This document shows positions 25,201-33,081 of a stretch of 64,000 nucleotides of DNA, one piece after another. The notes below the pieces were generated by a model that was given only the letters and a program-made list of their open reading frames with translations, did no database searches and had not been told where the DNA came from. The DNA is taken from positions 10,850,001 to 10,914,000 of the forward strand of contig NZ_CP061913.1 of assembly GCF_019904175.1 (NCBI RefSeq), read 5' to 3'. The stretch is from Dactylosporangium vinaceum (GTDB lineage: Bacteria; Actinomycetota; Actinomycetes; Mycobacteriales; Micromonosporaceae). Position 1 is the first letter of the stretch, and each line of letters starts with the position of its first letter. The translations under genes were made by a program, and so were the position numbers.

Positions 25201-27331
25201 GCGCGCCACCCGCGGCGGCGTCAGCGACCCGCTGCGTGGTCGCCATGCGGTTGCCGTCGGTCTGGTGGGGCCGCGGCAGCCAGGCGATGGCGGCCCCGGC
25301 GACGGTGATCGCGGTCAGGGTGAGCGCCGTCGCACCGGGCCGGACCAGGCTCGCCCCGGCCGCGTAGAGGCCGAGGACGAGCGCGGCGCCGAGGCAGACC
25401 CAGGCCGTGTGGGCGGCCCGGACGCGCAGCGCGGCCGCACCGGCGGCGATCGCCGCGCTGACCGCCAGGGCCGGGATCGCCAGCCAGCTCAGGCCGAGCG
25501 CGGCCGGCGCGACGAGCAGCGTGAGGGCCGCGCCGACGACGACGATGTCGGCCCGCAGCTCGTCCGGGGGCACCTCGGGCCCGGCACCGTCGCGCAGCGG
25601 CACGCTCACCGGGTCGGTCCGGCCGCTCAGCATGAGCACACAGGCGCCGGTGAGCAGCAGGATCGCGATGACGTACTGCCAGCCGTCCGGCCCGACGGCG
25701 TCGTGGATCCGGGTCTGGTACGCGCTCAGATCGGCCTTCCACACCGGCCACCCGGCCCGCAGTGGTGCCGCGATCCCCGGGTAGGCCCGCACGATCACCA
25801 GCAGCGCGGCGCCGGCGGCCGAGACCGACACGGCGTAGCGGGGCCCGCGGCGGGCGTCGGCCGGCAGGAAGGGCACCCCGGCGGCGGCCACGGTCACCGC
25901 GAGCGCCAGGAACAGCGGGGTGGAGCCGGGCAACCAGACGGCGCCGACCCGGGCGATGGCGACGATGACCGCGGCGGTGGCGACGCCTGCGGCGATGTCC
26001 GACAGTGTGCCCCGGCGCCAGGTCAGCGCTCCGCCGACGCCGAGCGCGGCCGCGATGAGCATGGCCGCGGCGGCCTGCAGGGTCGGCAGCTTCGCGTCGG
26101 TGGCCAGCATCCCGGCCCCGGCGGCCAGCAGCGCGACCCCGGCGGCCGCGGCGAACAGGACCCATGCGAAGTCACGCATCAGCCCGTCGGCGATGCGGTT
26201 GGTGCGGCCCGTGTGGGCGGCCTCGTCCTCGGCCGCGGCGTCCTCGTGGTGCGCGGCGATGCGGCGCTCGATCGACTGCTTGAGCCCGATCGCGAAGCCC
26301 AGATCGATGAGCGCGACGCCGCACAGCGCGACCGCCCAGCCGGTCGGGCCGTGGATCGCGTCGTAGAACAGCAGCGGCAGGACCGGCTGCAGGGCCAGCA
26401 GGGTCGCGAAGCGGGAGGCGATCAGGTGGCTCTTCATGCTGTACAGGGCGGCGACACCGGCCGTGAGCAGGCAGACCAGGCCGAGGTACGTGCTGAGCCG
26501 GGCCTGATCGGCACCGATCAGCCTCTCCGAGCGGACCACGTAGCCGTCGAGGAGCACGAGCAGCAGCGCGACCGAGGCGACGGTCTCGGCGGTCGCGCTC
26601 AGGCCGCGCCGCACCAGCACGAGCGGCAGCGCCAGGGCGATCGCGGTGATCGCGGCCAGGGACAGGATCCGCCCGGCGGTGCCGATGCTGCCGAACGCGT
26701 CGAGGGTGAGCACGATCGCGGCGCCGGCCAGCAGGAGCCCGCCCAGCGCCAGGACCGACGCCTGCATGCTGCTCTGGGTGGCCTCCGGCTGATCGCCGGG
26801 CGGGAGGGTCCGCTCGCCCCCGCGCGGGCGGCGGGGCGGCGGCGGGCCGTCGAACGGGGCGATGCGGGGGCGGCCGGCCGCCGGCACGTGCCCGCTCTCC
26901 GCCGGCTGCGCGGCCCGCGGCGAGAAGCGCTGCGGACCGGTCGGCGGGGCGGCGACACCGGTGTCGGTGGTGGCTCGCGTGCCCGCGCCGACGGCGGCCG
27001 GGGCCGCCTCGGTCACCGCCGGGGGGACGGCCTCACGCTGGCGACCGAGCAGCGGCCGCTTCGTCTTGGCCGCCTGGGCCGTCTGCTCGGCCTCGACGGC
27101 CGCGCGGACCTTGCGGCGGAGGCTGTCGCGCTGCGCGGAGGTGTGCGCGAGCTGCTTGCGCAGCATCTGTGTGTTTTCGGTGAGGTCCCGCTTCTTCTGC
27201 TCCAACGCGGCGACGGTCCGCTGGAACAGGGCGAGTGCGGCCGCGTCCGGGTCGTGCGGGCGGCCACACGAACGACAGCCGGTGGCCTCACTGGCCGGCC
27301 CGCCGCACGCCGGGCACGGGTACGTCTCCAC
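22244..27331 (-). CDS. Giant multipass membrane protein with N-terminal zinc ribbon (SCO7613-like)
   Basis: This is a 1,695-residue protein. It begins with a zinc ribbon (CPACGGPA...CRSCGRPHDPD), then a short coiled coil (about 35-85), a basic/Pro-rich linker and more than 40 hydrophobic segments separated by short charged loops, filling the rest. The repeated pattern of paired helices with LGLYAAGASLVRPGATA-like motifs (three recognisable occurrences) suggests internal duplication. It resembles proteins annotated in Streptomyces as SCO7613 C-terminal domain-containing membrane proteins, function unknown. GTG 27331 is chosen because GGAGG lies just upstream; the frame is open to 27391. Confidence 0.85.
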   Translation of the reverse strand: METYPCPACGGPASEATGCRSCGRPHDPDAAALALFQRTVAALEQKKRDLTENTQMLRKQLAHTSAQRDSLRRKVRAAVEAEQTAQAAKTKRPLLGRQREAVPPAVTEAAPAAVGAGTRATTDTGVAAPPTGPQRFSPRAAQPAESGHVPAAGRPRIAPFDGPPPPRRPRGGERTLPPGDQPEATQSSMQASVLALGGLLLAGAAIVLTLDAFGSIGTAGRILSLAAITAIALALPLVLVRRGLSATAETVASVALLLVLLDGYVVRSERLIGADQARLSTYLGLVCLLTAGVAALYSMKSHLIASRFATLLALQPVLPLLFYDAIHGPTGWAVALCGVALIDLGFAIGLKQSIERRIAAHHEDAAAEDEAAHTGRTNRIADGLMRDFAWVLFAAAAGVALLAAGAGMLATDAKLPTLQAAAAMLIAAALGVGGALTWRRGTLSDIAAGVATAAVIVAIARVGAVWLPGSTPLFLALAVTVAAAGVPFLPADARRGPRYAVSVSAAGAALLVIVRAYPGIAAPLRAGWPVWKADLSAYQTRIHDAVGPDGWQYVIAILLLTGACVLMLSGRTDPVSVPLRDGAGPEVPPDELRADIVVVGAALTLLVAPAALGLSWLAIPALAVSAAIAAGAAALRVRAAHTAWVCLGAALVLGLYAAGASLVRPGATALTLTAITVAGAAIAWLPRPHQTDGNRMATTQRVADAAAGGALFALPGAAAAAAAIVFGDLPGGATVVLVLSFLALAISLGVAALTQVARDRRGGEPSVPLLVGATAGAVAVGLATVLADGAATIDFVIGLLMVVAAVTLWLAPRMDDRQTFGVSFTGSDAAAAAVTIAAIGAVARAVSLAASGIEVVTLAFLVFLVAVAARSSLPEEWRRGPVVGAAVVGFGTGLYAGALSVVAAIGVIRAASPPWTAPLDERWAESAHSLAQFGWQIPIALLLLAGAAAIALPQPYGDDIASAALVLATLGAPIGLGLGWQAPMVIGWAAATGVAVWACFARSWRGVYTRLGAALVAGLYAAGAALVRPGATAGTLAALGVSAAIVAALARAVAVRRIGTPDARFEDDDPDEGPSTVVGGAGVAGALFAFTGAAAAMVGSLYPERPSTVLVAALATAALGLAAAAAGAHQAPGYMPYVSTGVAVSATTTALAALFFQRDGAVVYAAAAALLGVLAELLRANWYNPREPDLEGRFRPDRAGRVPRAVDTAGDQVRIPRNFAFGVATAAGVPAAIVVVFLAPALFAALIGPYRWIEHPWTGTPADAADLGSFAQYAGNGTHVLGAFLLTVAAALMAVGLGGSGQAMANRAVAIVVPGAALTMLIAPAALDAPWPMQPTLALLVATIAGLGLALTVPPAADGPDGRLMIGARRLVFVIAVLAAGAGGAGSLATRSQTLTWLAGSVLVGAVAGIWGRTPNGRMLGWHVTASTAQGFAVAAGLAAGLGLKQCAFPLLIVAAALLVLGAALPRLRPTRSINREALTVETAGYAGAGIAVLLTLGSWAHTAAALTAVGAILGLSAARKGRSARQRTVLIVAASIAELVAIWLLLITVRVAVVEAYTLPFAALALITGLIEIRNRPELGSWLAYGPALVAGFGPSLAIAVAQPDSPELRRVLLILAGVICVAIGAARQQKAPVAVGATVTVIATVNELFRIGLPFWMMLLLFTGTGVLLISLGATYEQRQRLDRLRGAYRGMR

Positions 27332-27457
27332 GCCACTCCTCCCCCAGGCTTCCGACCGGAACCCCCTTCCCCGGGGGTCCCGGTCGTTCACGCCTTACTG
27401 GGAAGAATGCCTTGTTTCGCCGGGCGACGAAAGCGATGTGCTCGTTCGGGAGATTCT

Positions 27458-28879
27458 CTATGAAACGACGGGGCGACCCATGCCGCGGTACTCCCACCCC
27501 GCGGCGACCCAGACCGCCTGGTCGAGGCAGTTCCGGCCGTCGATGACCTTCTGCGCCGCTACCAGCGGGGCGACGGCGTTCGGGTCGGCGTTGCGGAACT
27601 CTTCCCACTCCGTGAGCACGCAGAGCAGGTCGGCCCCGGCCACCGCATCGGTGAGCGTCTTGGCGTAGGTCACGTCGTCGACCTCGGCCCGGGCCTGGTC
27701 CATGCCCTCCGGGTCGTAGACGGTGACGTCGGCGCCGGAGCGGGCGAGCTTGCGCACGACCGAGAGGGCCGGCGAGTCGCGCACGTCGTCGGAGTTGGGC
27801 TTGAACGTCGCGCCGAGCACCGTGATCTTGGTGCCGCCCAGGTCCGGGCCGGCCGGACCGTAGCCGCGGCCGAGCAGCTCGGCCGAGAGCTGGACGATCT
27901 TGTTGCGGCGGCGCTGGTTGATCAGGTCGACCTCGTGCAGGAACCGCAGCGCCTCGCCGACGCCGAGCTCCTGGGCCCGGGCCTGGAACGCGCGGATGTC
28001 CTTGGGCAGGCAGCCGCCGCCGAAGCCGACGCCGGCCCGGAGGAACTTGTTGCCGATGCGGGCGTCGTAGCCGATGGAGCGGGCCAGCTGGGTCACGTCG
28101 GCGCCGGCCGCCTCGCAGACCTCGGCCATGGCGTTGATGAAGGAGATCTTGGTGGCCAGGAACGCGTTGGCCGCGACCTTCACCAGCTCGGCGGTGGCGA
28201 AGTCGGTCACCACGACCGGCACCTCGCGGTCCTCGGTGACGGCCAGGTCGAACACGCCCTTGTGCGCGGAGTACAGCATCCCGGTCGCCCACTCGGACTT
28301 CACCCCGAAGATGACCCGGTTGGGCCGCAGCACGTCCTCGACGGCCACGCCCTCCTGGAGGAACTCGGGGCTCCAGGCGACCTCGACGCCGAGATCGGCG
28401 GTGACGTTGCGGGCGACCAGCTGCTCGATCCACTCGGCGGTGCCGACCGGGACGGTGGACTTGCCGACGATGAGCGCCTTGCGGGTCAGGTGCGGGACCA
28501 GGTTGGTGACGGCGCTCTCGACGTGCGACAGGTCGGCGGCCATGCCGTCGGCCCGCTGCGGGGTGCCGACGCAGATGAAGTGGATGTCGCCGAACTCGGC
28601 GACCTCTTCCCAGGAGGTGGAGAACCGCAGGCGGCCGGCCGACAGGTTCTTGCGCAGCAGCTCGTCGAGGCCGGGCTCGTGGAACGGCACGTCGCCGCCG
28701 GCGAGCTTGGCGATCTTCGCCTCGTCGATGTCGAAGCCGATGACCTCGTAGCCGAGCTCCGCGAAGCAGATCGCGTAAGTCGCACCGAGATATCCGGTGC
28801 CCAGGAAGGTCAACCGGGGCCGCGCCGATCCGGACGGCGGGGCAACGGCGGGTGAGGTGCTGGGGTACGCGATTGTCAC
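27458..28879 (-). CDS. UDP-glucose 6-dehydrogenase
   Basis: This 473-residue enzyme oxidises UDP-glucose to UDP-glucuronate with 2 NAD+, supplying uronic acids for surface glycans. It has a Rossmann motif LTFLGTGYLGATYAICFAELGYEVIGFDID near residues 20-50, KSTVPVGT and SPEFLQEGVAV, the NAFLATKISFINAMAEVCE helix, the catalytic cysteine C290 in GFGGGCLPKDIRAF, and the C-terminal VLGATFKPNSDDVRDSPAL. GTG 28879 follows TTGGAGACCAGGC; the longer frame to 28951 is unsupported. It is a single gene, upstream on its strand of the giant membrane-protein gene but separated by about 130 bases. Confidence 0.93.
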   Translation of the reverse strand: MTIAYPSTSPAVAPPSGSARPRLTFLGTGYLGATYAICFAELGYEVIGFDIDEAKIAKLAGGDVPFHEPGLDELLRKNLSAGRLRFSTSWEEVAEFGDIHFICVGTPQRADGMAADLSHVESAVTNLVPHLTRKALIVGKSTVPVGTAEWIEQLVARNVTADLGVEVAWSPEFLQEGVAVEDVLRPNRVIFGVKSEWATGMLYSAHKGVFDLAVTEDREVPVVVTDFATAELVKVAANAFLATKISFINAMAEVCEAAGADVTQLARSIGYDARIGNKFLRAGVGFGGGCLPKDIRAFQARAQELGVGEALRFLHEVDLINQRRRNKIVQLSAELLGRGYGPAGPDLGGTKITVLGATFKPNSDDVRDSPALSVVRKLARSGADVTVYDPEGMDQARAEVDDVTYAKTLTDAVAGADLLCVLTEWEEFRNADPNAVAPLVAAQKVIDGRNCLDQAVWVAAGWEYRGMGRPVVS

Positions 28880-29027
28880 GCCTGGTCTCCAACTCGATCG
28901 AGGTCCGCTCGGTGCGACCCTCACCTGGTGGGATCGGGCCGACGTCGCCACGGCGAGGATAGTCCCTTGCGAGGAGCCGTGCCTCCGACCGATTCATTAC
29001 TCGTCGGTATGCTCACATCGGCGGGCC

Positions 29028-29045
29028 GCTGAACGGCGGTTCAGC
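29028..29045. promoter_or_regulatory. Palindrome upstream of acyl-CoA dehydrogenase
   Basis: GCTGAACGGCGGTTCAGC has perfect 7-bp arms and a 4-base centre, 25 bases before the dehydrogenase start. It could be an operator for an unlinked regulator of acyl-CoA metabolism; no regulator gene is adjacent. Confidence 0.55.
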
Positions 29046-29069
29046 AGCACTGCGACCAGGGGGTTTGCC

Positions 29070-30218
29070 ATGTTCGACGCCTACTCGCTGCCCGAGGACC
29101 ACGTCGCCGTACGTGAGGCCGTGCGCGCGGTGTGTGACGGCAAGGTCGCACCGAACGCCGCGGCGGCCGACGAAATGAGCGAGTTTCCCCAGGCCTCCTA
29201 CGACGCGCTGCGCGCCTCCGACTTCCACGCGCCGCACATCCCGGTCGAGTACGGCGGCGCGGGCGCCGACGCCCTGGCCACCGCCATCGTCATCGAGGAG
29301 GTCGCCCGGGCCTGCGCCTCCTCGTCACTCATCCCCGCGGTCAACAAGCTCGGCACGATGCCCCTGCTCCTGGCCGCCTCCCCGGCGCTCAAGGAGCGCT
29401 ACCTGCCTCCGGTCGCGCGCGGCGACGCGATGTTCTCCTACTGCCTGTCCGAGCCCGACGCCGGCAGCGACGCGGCCGGCATGAAGACCCGCGCCGAGCT
29501 CGACGGCGACACGTGGGTCCTCAACGGCGTCAAGCGCTGGATCACCAACGCGGGGGTGAGCGAGTACTACACCGTGTTCGCCGTCACCGACCCGGCCGCC
29601 CGCTCGCGCGGCATCTCCGCCTTCGTCGTGGAGAAGTCCGACGCGGGTGTGACGTTCGGCGCACCGGAGAAGAAACTGGGCATCAAGGGCAGCCCGACCC
29701 GGGAGGTGTACCTGGACAACGTCCGGATCCCGGCGGACCGCATCATCGGCGCCCCCGGCACCGGCTTCGCCACCGCGATGCGCACCCTCGACCACACCCG
29801 GGTCACGATCGCCGCCCAGGCCCTGGGGATCGCCCAGGGCGCGCTCGACTTCTCGCTGGGCTACGTCCAGGAGCGCAAGCAGTTCGGCAAGCCGATCGCC
29901 GACTTCCAGGGCATCCAGTTCATGCTGGCCGACATGGGCATGCGCCTGGAGGCCGCCCGTCAGCTCACCTACGCCGCCGCCGCCAAGTCCGAACGCGGCG
30001 ACGCCGACCTGACCTACTTCGGCGCGGCGGCGAAGTGCTTCGCCTCGGACGCCGCCATGTCCATCACCACGGACGCCGTCCAGCTCCTGGGCGGCTACGG
30101 CTACACGCGCGACTTCCCCCTGGAGCGCATGATGCGCGACGCGAAGATCACCCAGATCTACGAGGGCACCAACCAGGTCCAGCGCATCGTCATGGCCCGC
30201 CAGCTCCTTAACGGCTAG
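29070..30218 (+). CDS. Acyl-CoA dehydrogenase
   Basis: This 382-residue flavoenzyme introduces a 2,3-double bond into acyl-CoA and passes electrons to ETF. The domains run N-terminal alpha (1-115), beta with MFSYCLSEPDAGSDAAGM and WVLNGVKRWITNAG (flavin contacts), and C-terminal alpha with RVTIAAQALGIAQGALDF and ERKQFGKPI. The catalytic base is the glutamate E365 in QIYEGTNQ. ATG 29070 follows an AGGGGG ribosome site. The last about 64 bases, including that glutamate codon, are duplicated 1.4 kb downstream (31589-31652), a sign of an insertion at the 3' end of this gene. Confidence 0.93.
   Translation: MFDAYSLPEDHVAVREAVRAVCDGKVAPNAAAADEMSEFPQASYDALRASDFHAPHIPVEYGGAGADALATAIVIEEVARACASSSLIPAVNKLGTMPLLLAASPALKERYLPPVARGDAMFSYCLSEPDAGSDAAGMKTRAELDGDTWVLNGVKRWITNAGVSEYYTVFAVTDPAARSRGISAFVVEKSDAGVTFGAPEKKLGIKGSPTREVYLDNVRIPADRIIGAPGTGFATAMRTLDHTRVTIAAQALGIAQGALDFSLGYVQERKQFGKPIADFQGIQFMLADMGMRLEAARQLTYAAAAKSERGDADLTYFGAAAKCFASDAAMSITTDAVQLLGGYGYTRDFPLERMMRDAKITQIYEGTNQVQRIVMARQLLNG
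30145..30208 (+). repeat. Direct repeat copy 1: acyl-CoA dehydrogenase 3' end
   Basis: These 64 bases match 31589-31652 with three differences, and the similarity stops abruptly at both ends. This copy is the functional gene end and encodes the catalytic YEGTNQ motif. Confidence 0.9.
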
Positions 30219-30561
30219 CCAGCAACCTTTCCCTGCTTAGGCCGCTACTTTCAGTGGCCCTCACCTATCCATTCCCGCGAGGCGCGCCGAGATACCACTG
30301 ATCTACGAGCACGCGGCTTCGGCCGGCTTGCGTGGCCGCGTCGATTCCGTTTCCGCAGGTGAGAGGCCAGGCCGCCAGACGGCGTCCACCCTCCGGTCGA
30401 CTCGGTCGGCCGCGTCATTCCGGCGCAATCCTGGCCTCCAGCTGCACTATTGCAGATACATCGATGCAGGCTCTCCACTATGGACACGCGCCGTTGACCT
30501 CGACTGCATGTTGCGCACCGTAACGGCGGCCTTTGACGAGCAGGGTCGGTAGCATGGGCGT
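30219..30561. other. 343-bp stretch without a recognisable gene
   Basis: No reading frame here shows coding character. The DNA is less GC-rich than its neighbours and lies inside the segment bounded by the two dehydrogenase-end repeats, so it is probably acquired DNA. Confidence 0.5.
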
Positions 30562-31122
30562 ATGAGCGCGGAGGCCGTTGGCAGACATATGCCTGCCATC
30601 ATCACGCTCGACGACCTGGCCGCCATGATCTCCGCCGACACACATGGCCGTCGGTATGAGACCAGTCCCGAGGGAGTGCTCTCCGTCGTACCACCCCCCG
30701 ACAGCGAGCATGCCGTCATCGCCACACGTCTGATGCTGTGGCTCGGCCTCGCCGGCTGGCCCGCCGAGCAACTGATGCAGGCCGCCGGCATCCGCATCTC
30801 CGGCCCAGACGGCGACGGCGGCCGCATCCCCGATCTGACGGTATGGTCGCGACCCCAGCAGCACGCCGTATGGCTGGCCGTCACCGATCTCCTGCTCGTC
30901 ATCGAAATCATGTCCCGCGGCTCCGAGGCAACCGACCGCGTCATCAAGGTCGACGAGTACGCGGCAGCGGGAATCCCTCAATACTGGACCGTGGCCCGCG
31001 ACCCCGCGCAGACCGTAACTCTGCACTCATTGGAACTGGCCGGTAGATACGAACGAGCGGCACAAATGCCCCTCGCGTGGCTGCTCCAGACATCGCCCGG
31101 AGATCACCTTCCGCCAGTGTGA
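30562..31122 (+). CDS. Uma2-family (DUF820) putative PD-(D/E)XK nuclease
   Basis: This 186-residue protein carries the Uma2 core: RRYETSPEGVLSVVPPPDSEHAVIA, then RIPDLTVWS (metal-binding Asp), LLLVIEIMSRGSEATDRVIK (Glu and Lys of the nuclease-like site) and EYAAAGIPQYWTVA. Members are widespread in cyanobacteria and actinobacteria and have a restriction-endonuclease-like fold; their role is unknown. The residues needed for catalysis appear present. ATG 30562 fits the family length. It is the only intact gene between the two copies of the dehydrogenase 3' end. Confidence 0.85.
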   Translation: MSAEAVGRHMPAIITLDDLAAMISADTHGRRYETSPEGVLSVVPPPDSEHAVIATRLMLWLGLAGWPAEQLMQAAGIRISGPDGDGGRIPDLTVWSRPQQHAVWLAVTDLLLVIEIMSRGSEATDRVIKVDEYAAAGIPQYWTVARDPAQTVTLHSLELAGRYERAAQMPLAWLLQTSPGDHLPPV

Positions 31123-31881
31123 CCGCAATCGAGCCTCCGGAAAGCCAGCGTCGCTGGCCCCGGCACCTTAGCTCAGTGTCGGTGGCTGTCGGCCTGTGGG
31201 CTGGCCACATCAGCAGGTCGAGCGAGATCGCCGAGGCTGGCAACCCCGTGTTGCGACCGTGCCGGTGCTGGCCTTGCCATGCTGAGCACCCGCACTGCGT
31301 CCGGATCGTCTGGCCCGACCCCGGATGATCGCGGCCCGCGCGTCCGCGATCCCGACCAGGATCGGCCCGGCCAGCCGGTGCGCGGTGGCCGCGTCGGTGT
31401 TTGCTTAGCAGGGGTCCGGTGCTTGGCGGCCACGCTGCACTGGCAGATGACACTTACGGATGGTAGTCGGTCAAATTCAGTTCTGAGATCTTCGCTCATA
31501 TCCAAATAGTTCAGGATGTGATCTCTGGCGAATCCTGGACCGAGGTATCACGAGGTCAGTTTCCGCAACTAAGGACCTCTATACCCGCAGATCACCCAGA
31601 TCTACGGGGGCACCAACCAGGTCCAGCGCATCGTCACGGCCCGCCAACTCCTCGCCGGCCGACGCCCCCGCGGCAGTCGGACGCCGACACGTCGCCGCGA
31701 CAGGCGGCAAGGCTCGTCCGCCCGCACGGCGTGCCGGCGGCGGCGCATTCGGCGTTCAACCGGGCGTTGGTTGTCGCCGCACGAGGATCCGGGCCGAGCC
31801 GGTCGTCGACGGGTAGCTAGGACGCGGTCGCTCACAGTTCGACAGCCGCTGATACCCTCCCTGTCGATTGGAGGGTCTTCG
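31123..31881. other. Gene-poor segment with a dehydrogenase fragment
   Basis: There is no convincing full gene in 759 bases. 31440-31560 is distinctly AT-richer. A minus-strand stretch near 31350-31410 reads protein-like (TDAATAHRLAGPILVGIADARAA in pieces) but has no start and was not identified, so it may be a decayed gene. It includes the second copy of the acyl-CoA dehydrogenase end (31589-31652). Confidence 0.5.
31589..31652 (+). pseudogene. Direct repeat copy 2: detached fragment of an acyl-CoA dehydrogenase 3' end
   Basis: This fragment matches 30145-30208 at 61 of 64 positions. One change turns the catalytic Glu codon (YEGTNQ) into Gly, another turns the Met of IVMARQ into Thr, and the frame continues without a stop. 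Sequence upstream of 31589 has no dehydrogenase similarity, so it is an isolated remnant, most simply a displaced original gene end or one arm of a duplication. Confidence 0.85.
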
Positions 31882-33081
31882 ATGGCTGCCGACACCTCGA
31901 CGCAAGCCGAAGTCCACCTCACTGTCCGGCGGCCGCCCGCGGGGTTCTGGCTCCGCCCGCGGCTGCTCCTGTCGGTCGTACCGTTCGTGCTGGTGTTCGC
32001 GGTCGGGCTGGGGCTGCTCGCGCGGGCCGGCGAGGTGCTGCTGCCCTTCGAGCGGATCACGGTGGTCGAGGGCAGGCTCGCGTCGAAGGCGGACTTCTTC
32101 GCGGACCCGCAGGTGCAGCGGATCCTCCTGCGCCACCACGTGCGGGTGCACTTCACGCAGGGCGGGTCGCGGGACATCGCGCGGACGGCGCTGGACGGGC
32201 TCGACTTCGTGTTCCCGTCCGGGCAGCCCGCCGGGGACCTGATCCTGGAGCGGCTCAAGGAGCAGGGGCGCAGCACCACCGTCTACAAGCCGTTCACCAG
32301 CCCCATCGCCCTGGGCACCTACCGCGACTACGCGGAGGCACTGCGGGCGGCCGGGCTCGCCACGCCCGTCGACGACGGTGCCGGTCCGCTGTACTACCGG
32401 CTCAACCTCGGCGACTTCCTGACCGCCGTCGAGCAGCGGCGGCGGTGGAGGGAGCTGGCCGGGGGCGCGGTGGCCAGTGACAACCGGATCACCGCCTGGT
32501 CGCCGGACATCTGCCGGTCCAACTCGGCGGCCACCTACATGGCGCTCGTGGCCTTCGTGCGCAACCGGGCCGACGTGCCGCAGAGCGACGCCGAGGCCGA
32601 GCGGCTGGCGAACGAGGTCAAGCCGCTCGTCGGGGTGTTCGGGCTGCCGCAGGCGGACCTGTTCAACTCCTACGTCACGCCGGAAGGCAAGGGGCAGCCG
32701 ATCGTGGTCGTGTACGAGCACCAGTTCCTGGCCTACCAGGCCCAGTTCCACGCGCGGACGCAGACGCTCGACCGGGATCGGGTGCTGCTCTACCCGTCGG
32801 TGAACTTCCGGACCGACCCCGTGTACATCCCGCTCTCGCGGACCGGCGAGGAGCTGGGCCGGCTCATCACGACCGAGCCGGACCTGCGCCACCGGGCGGT
32901 CGCGCTCGGCTTCCGGACCCTCAACGCCGACGCCGAGCCGGCCGGGCCGGAGTTCGGCGACTACCTGCGCAGCCAGGGCATCCCGGTCCCGACCTTCCTC
33001 ACCGATGTCGGCACCAACGCGCAGCTGCCCCGCCTCGACCTTCTGGAGAAGATGATCACGATCACCGGGAACTGCGCATGA
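31882..33081 (+). CDS. Membrane-anchored extracytoplasmic protein, first gene of an SBP/VWA cassette
   Basis: This 399-residue protein has a short cytoplasmic N-terminus, one transmembrane segment near residues 25-47 (LLLSVVPFVLVFAVGLGLL) and a large outer domain. No named family was recognised, but patterns such as LDGLDFVFPSGQPAGDLIL, ATYMALVAFVRN and DRVLLYPSVNFRTDPVYIPL resemble type 2 periplasmic binding folds, as in the next protein. GGAGGG six bases before ATG 31882 is a strong ribosome site. It overlaps the VWA gene by ATGA, so it is translationally coupled. The three genes together look like one membrane complex. Confidence 0.75.
   Translation: MAADTSTQAEVHLTVRRPPAGFWLRPRLLLSVVPFVLVFAVGLGLLARAGEVLLPFERITVVEGRLASKADFFADPQVQRILLRHHVRVHFTQGGSRDIARTALDGLDFVFPSGQPAGDLILERLKEQGRSTTVYKPFTSPIALGTYRDYAEALRAAGLATPVDDGAGPLYYRLNLGDFLTAVEQRRRWRELAGGAVASDNRITAWSPDICRSNSAATYMALVAFVRNRADVPQSDAEAERLANEVKPLVGVFGLPQADLFNSYVTPEGKGQPIVVVYEHQFLAYQAQFHARTQTLDRDRVLLYPSVNFRTDPVYIPLSRTGEELGRLITTEPDLRHRAVALGFRTLNADAEPAGPEFGDYLRSQGIPVPTFLTDVGTNAQLPRLDLLEKMITITGNCA

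Noticed and set aside
21719..27463. A 1,914-codon plus-strand frame
   Set aside because: It is the antisense of the giant membrane-protein gene and an alternate frame of PadR; the translation is Arg/Gly/Gln-rich with no domain.
30562..31122. Uma2 gene as the transposase that moved the flanking repeats
   Set aside because: Uma2 proteins have a nuclease-like fold but no known transposition role, and the flanking repeats are copies of a host gene end rather than terminal inverted repeats.
30478..31453. Minus-strand open frames opposite and after the Uma2 gene
   Set aside because: They lack starts with ribosome sites and recognisable domains, and overlap the better-supported plus-strand gene.
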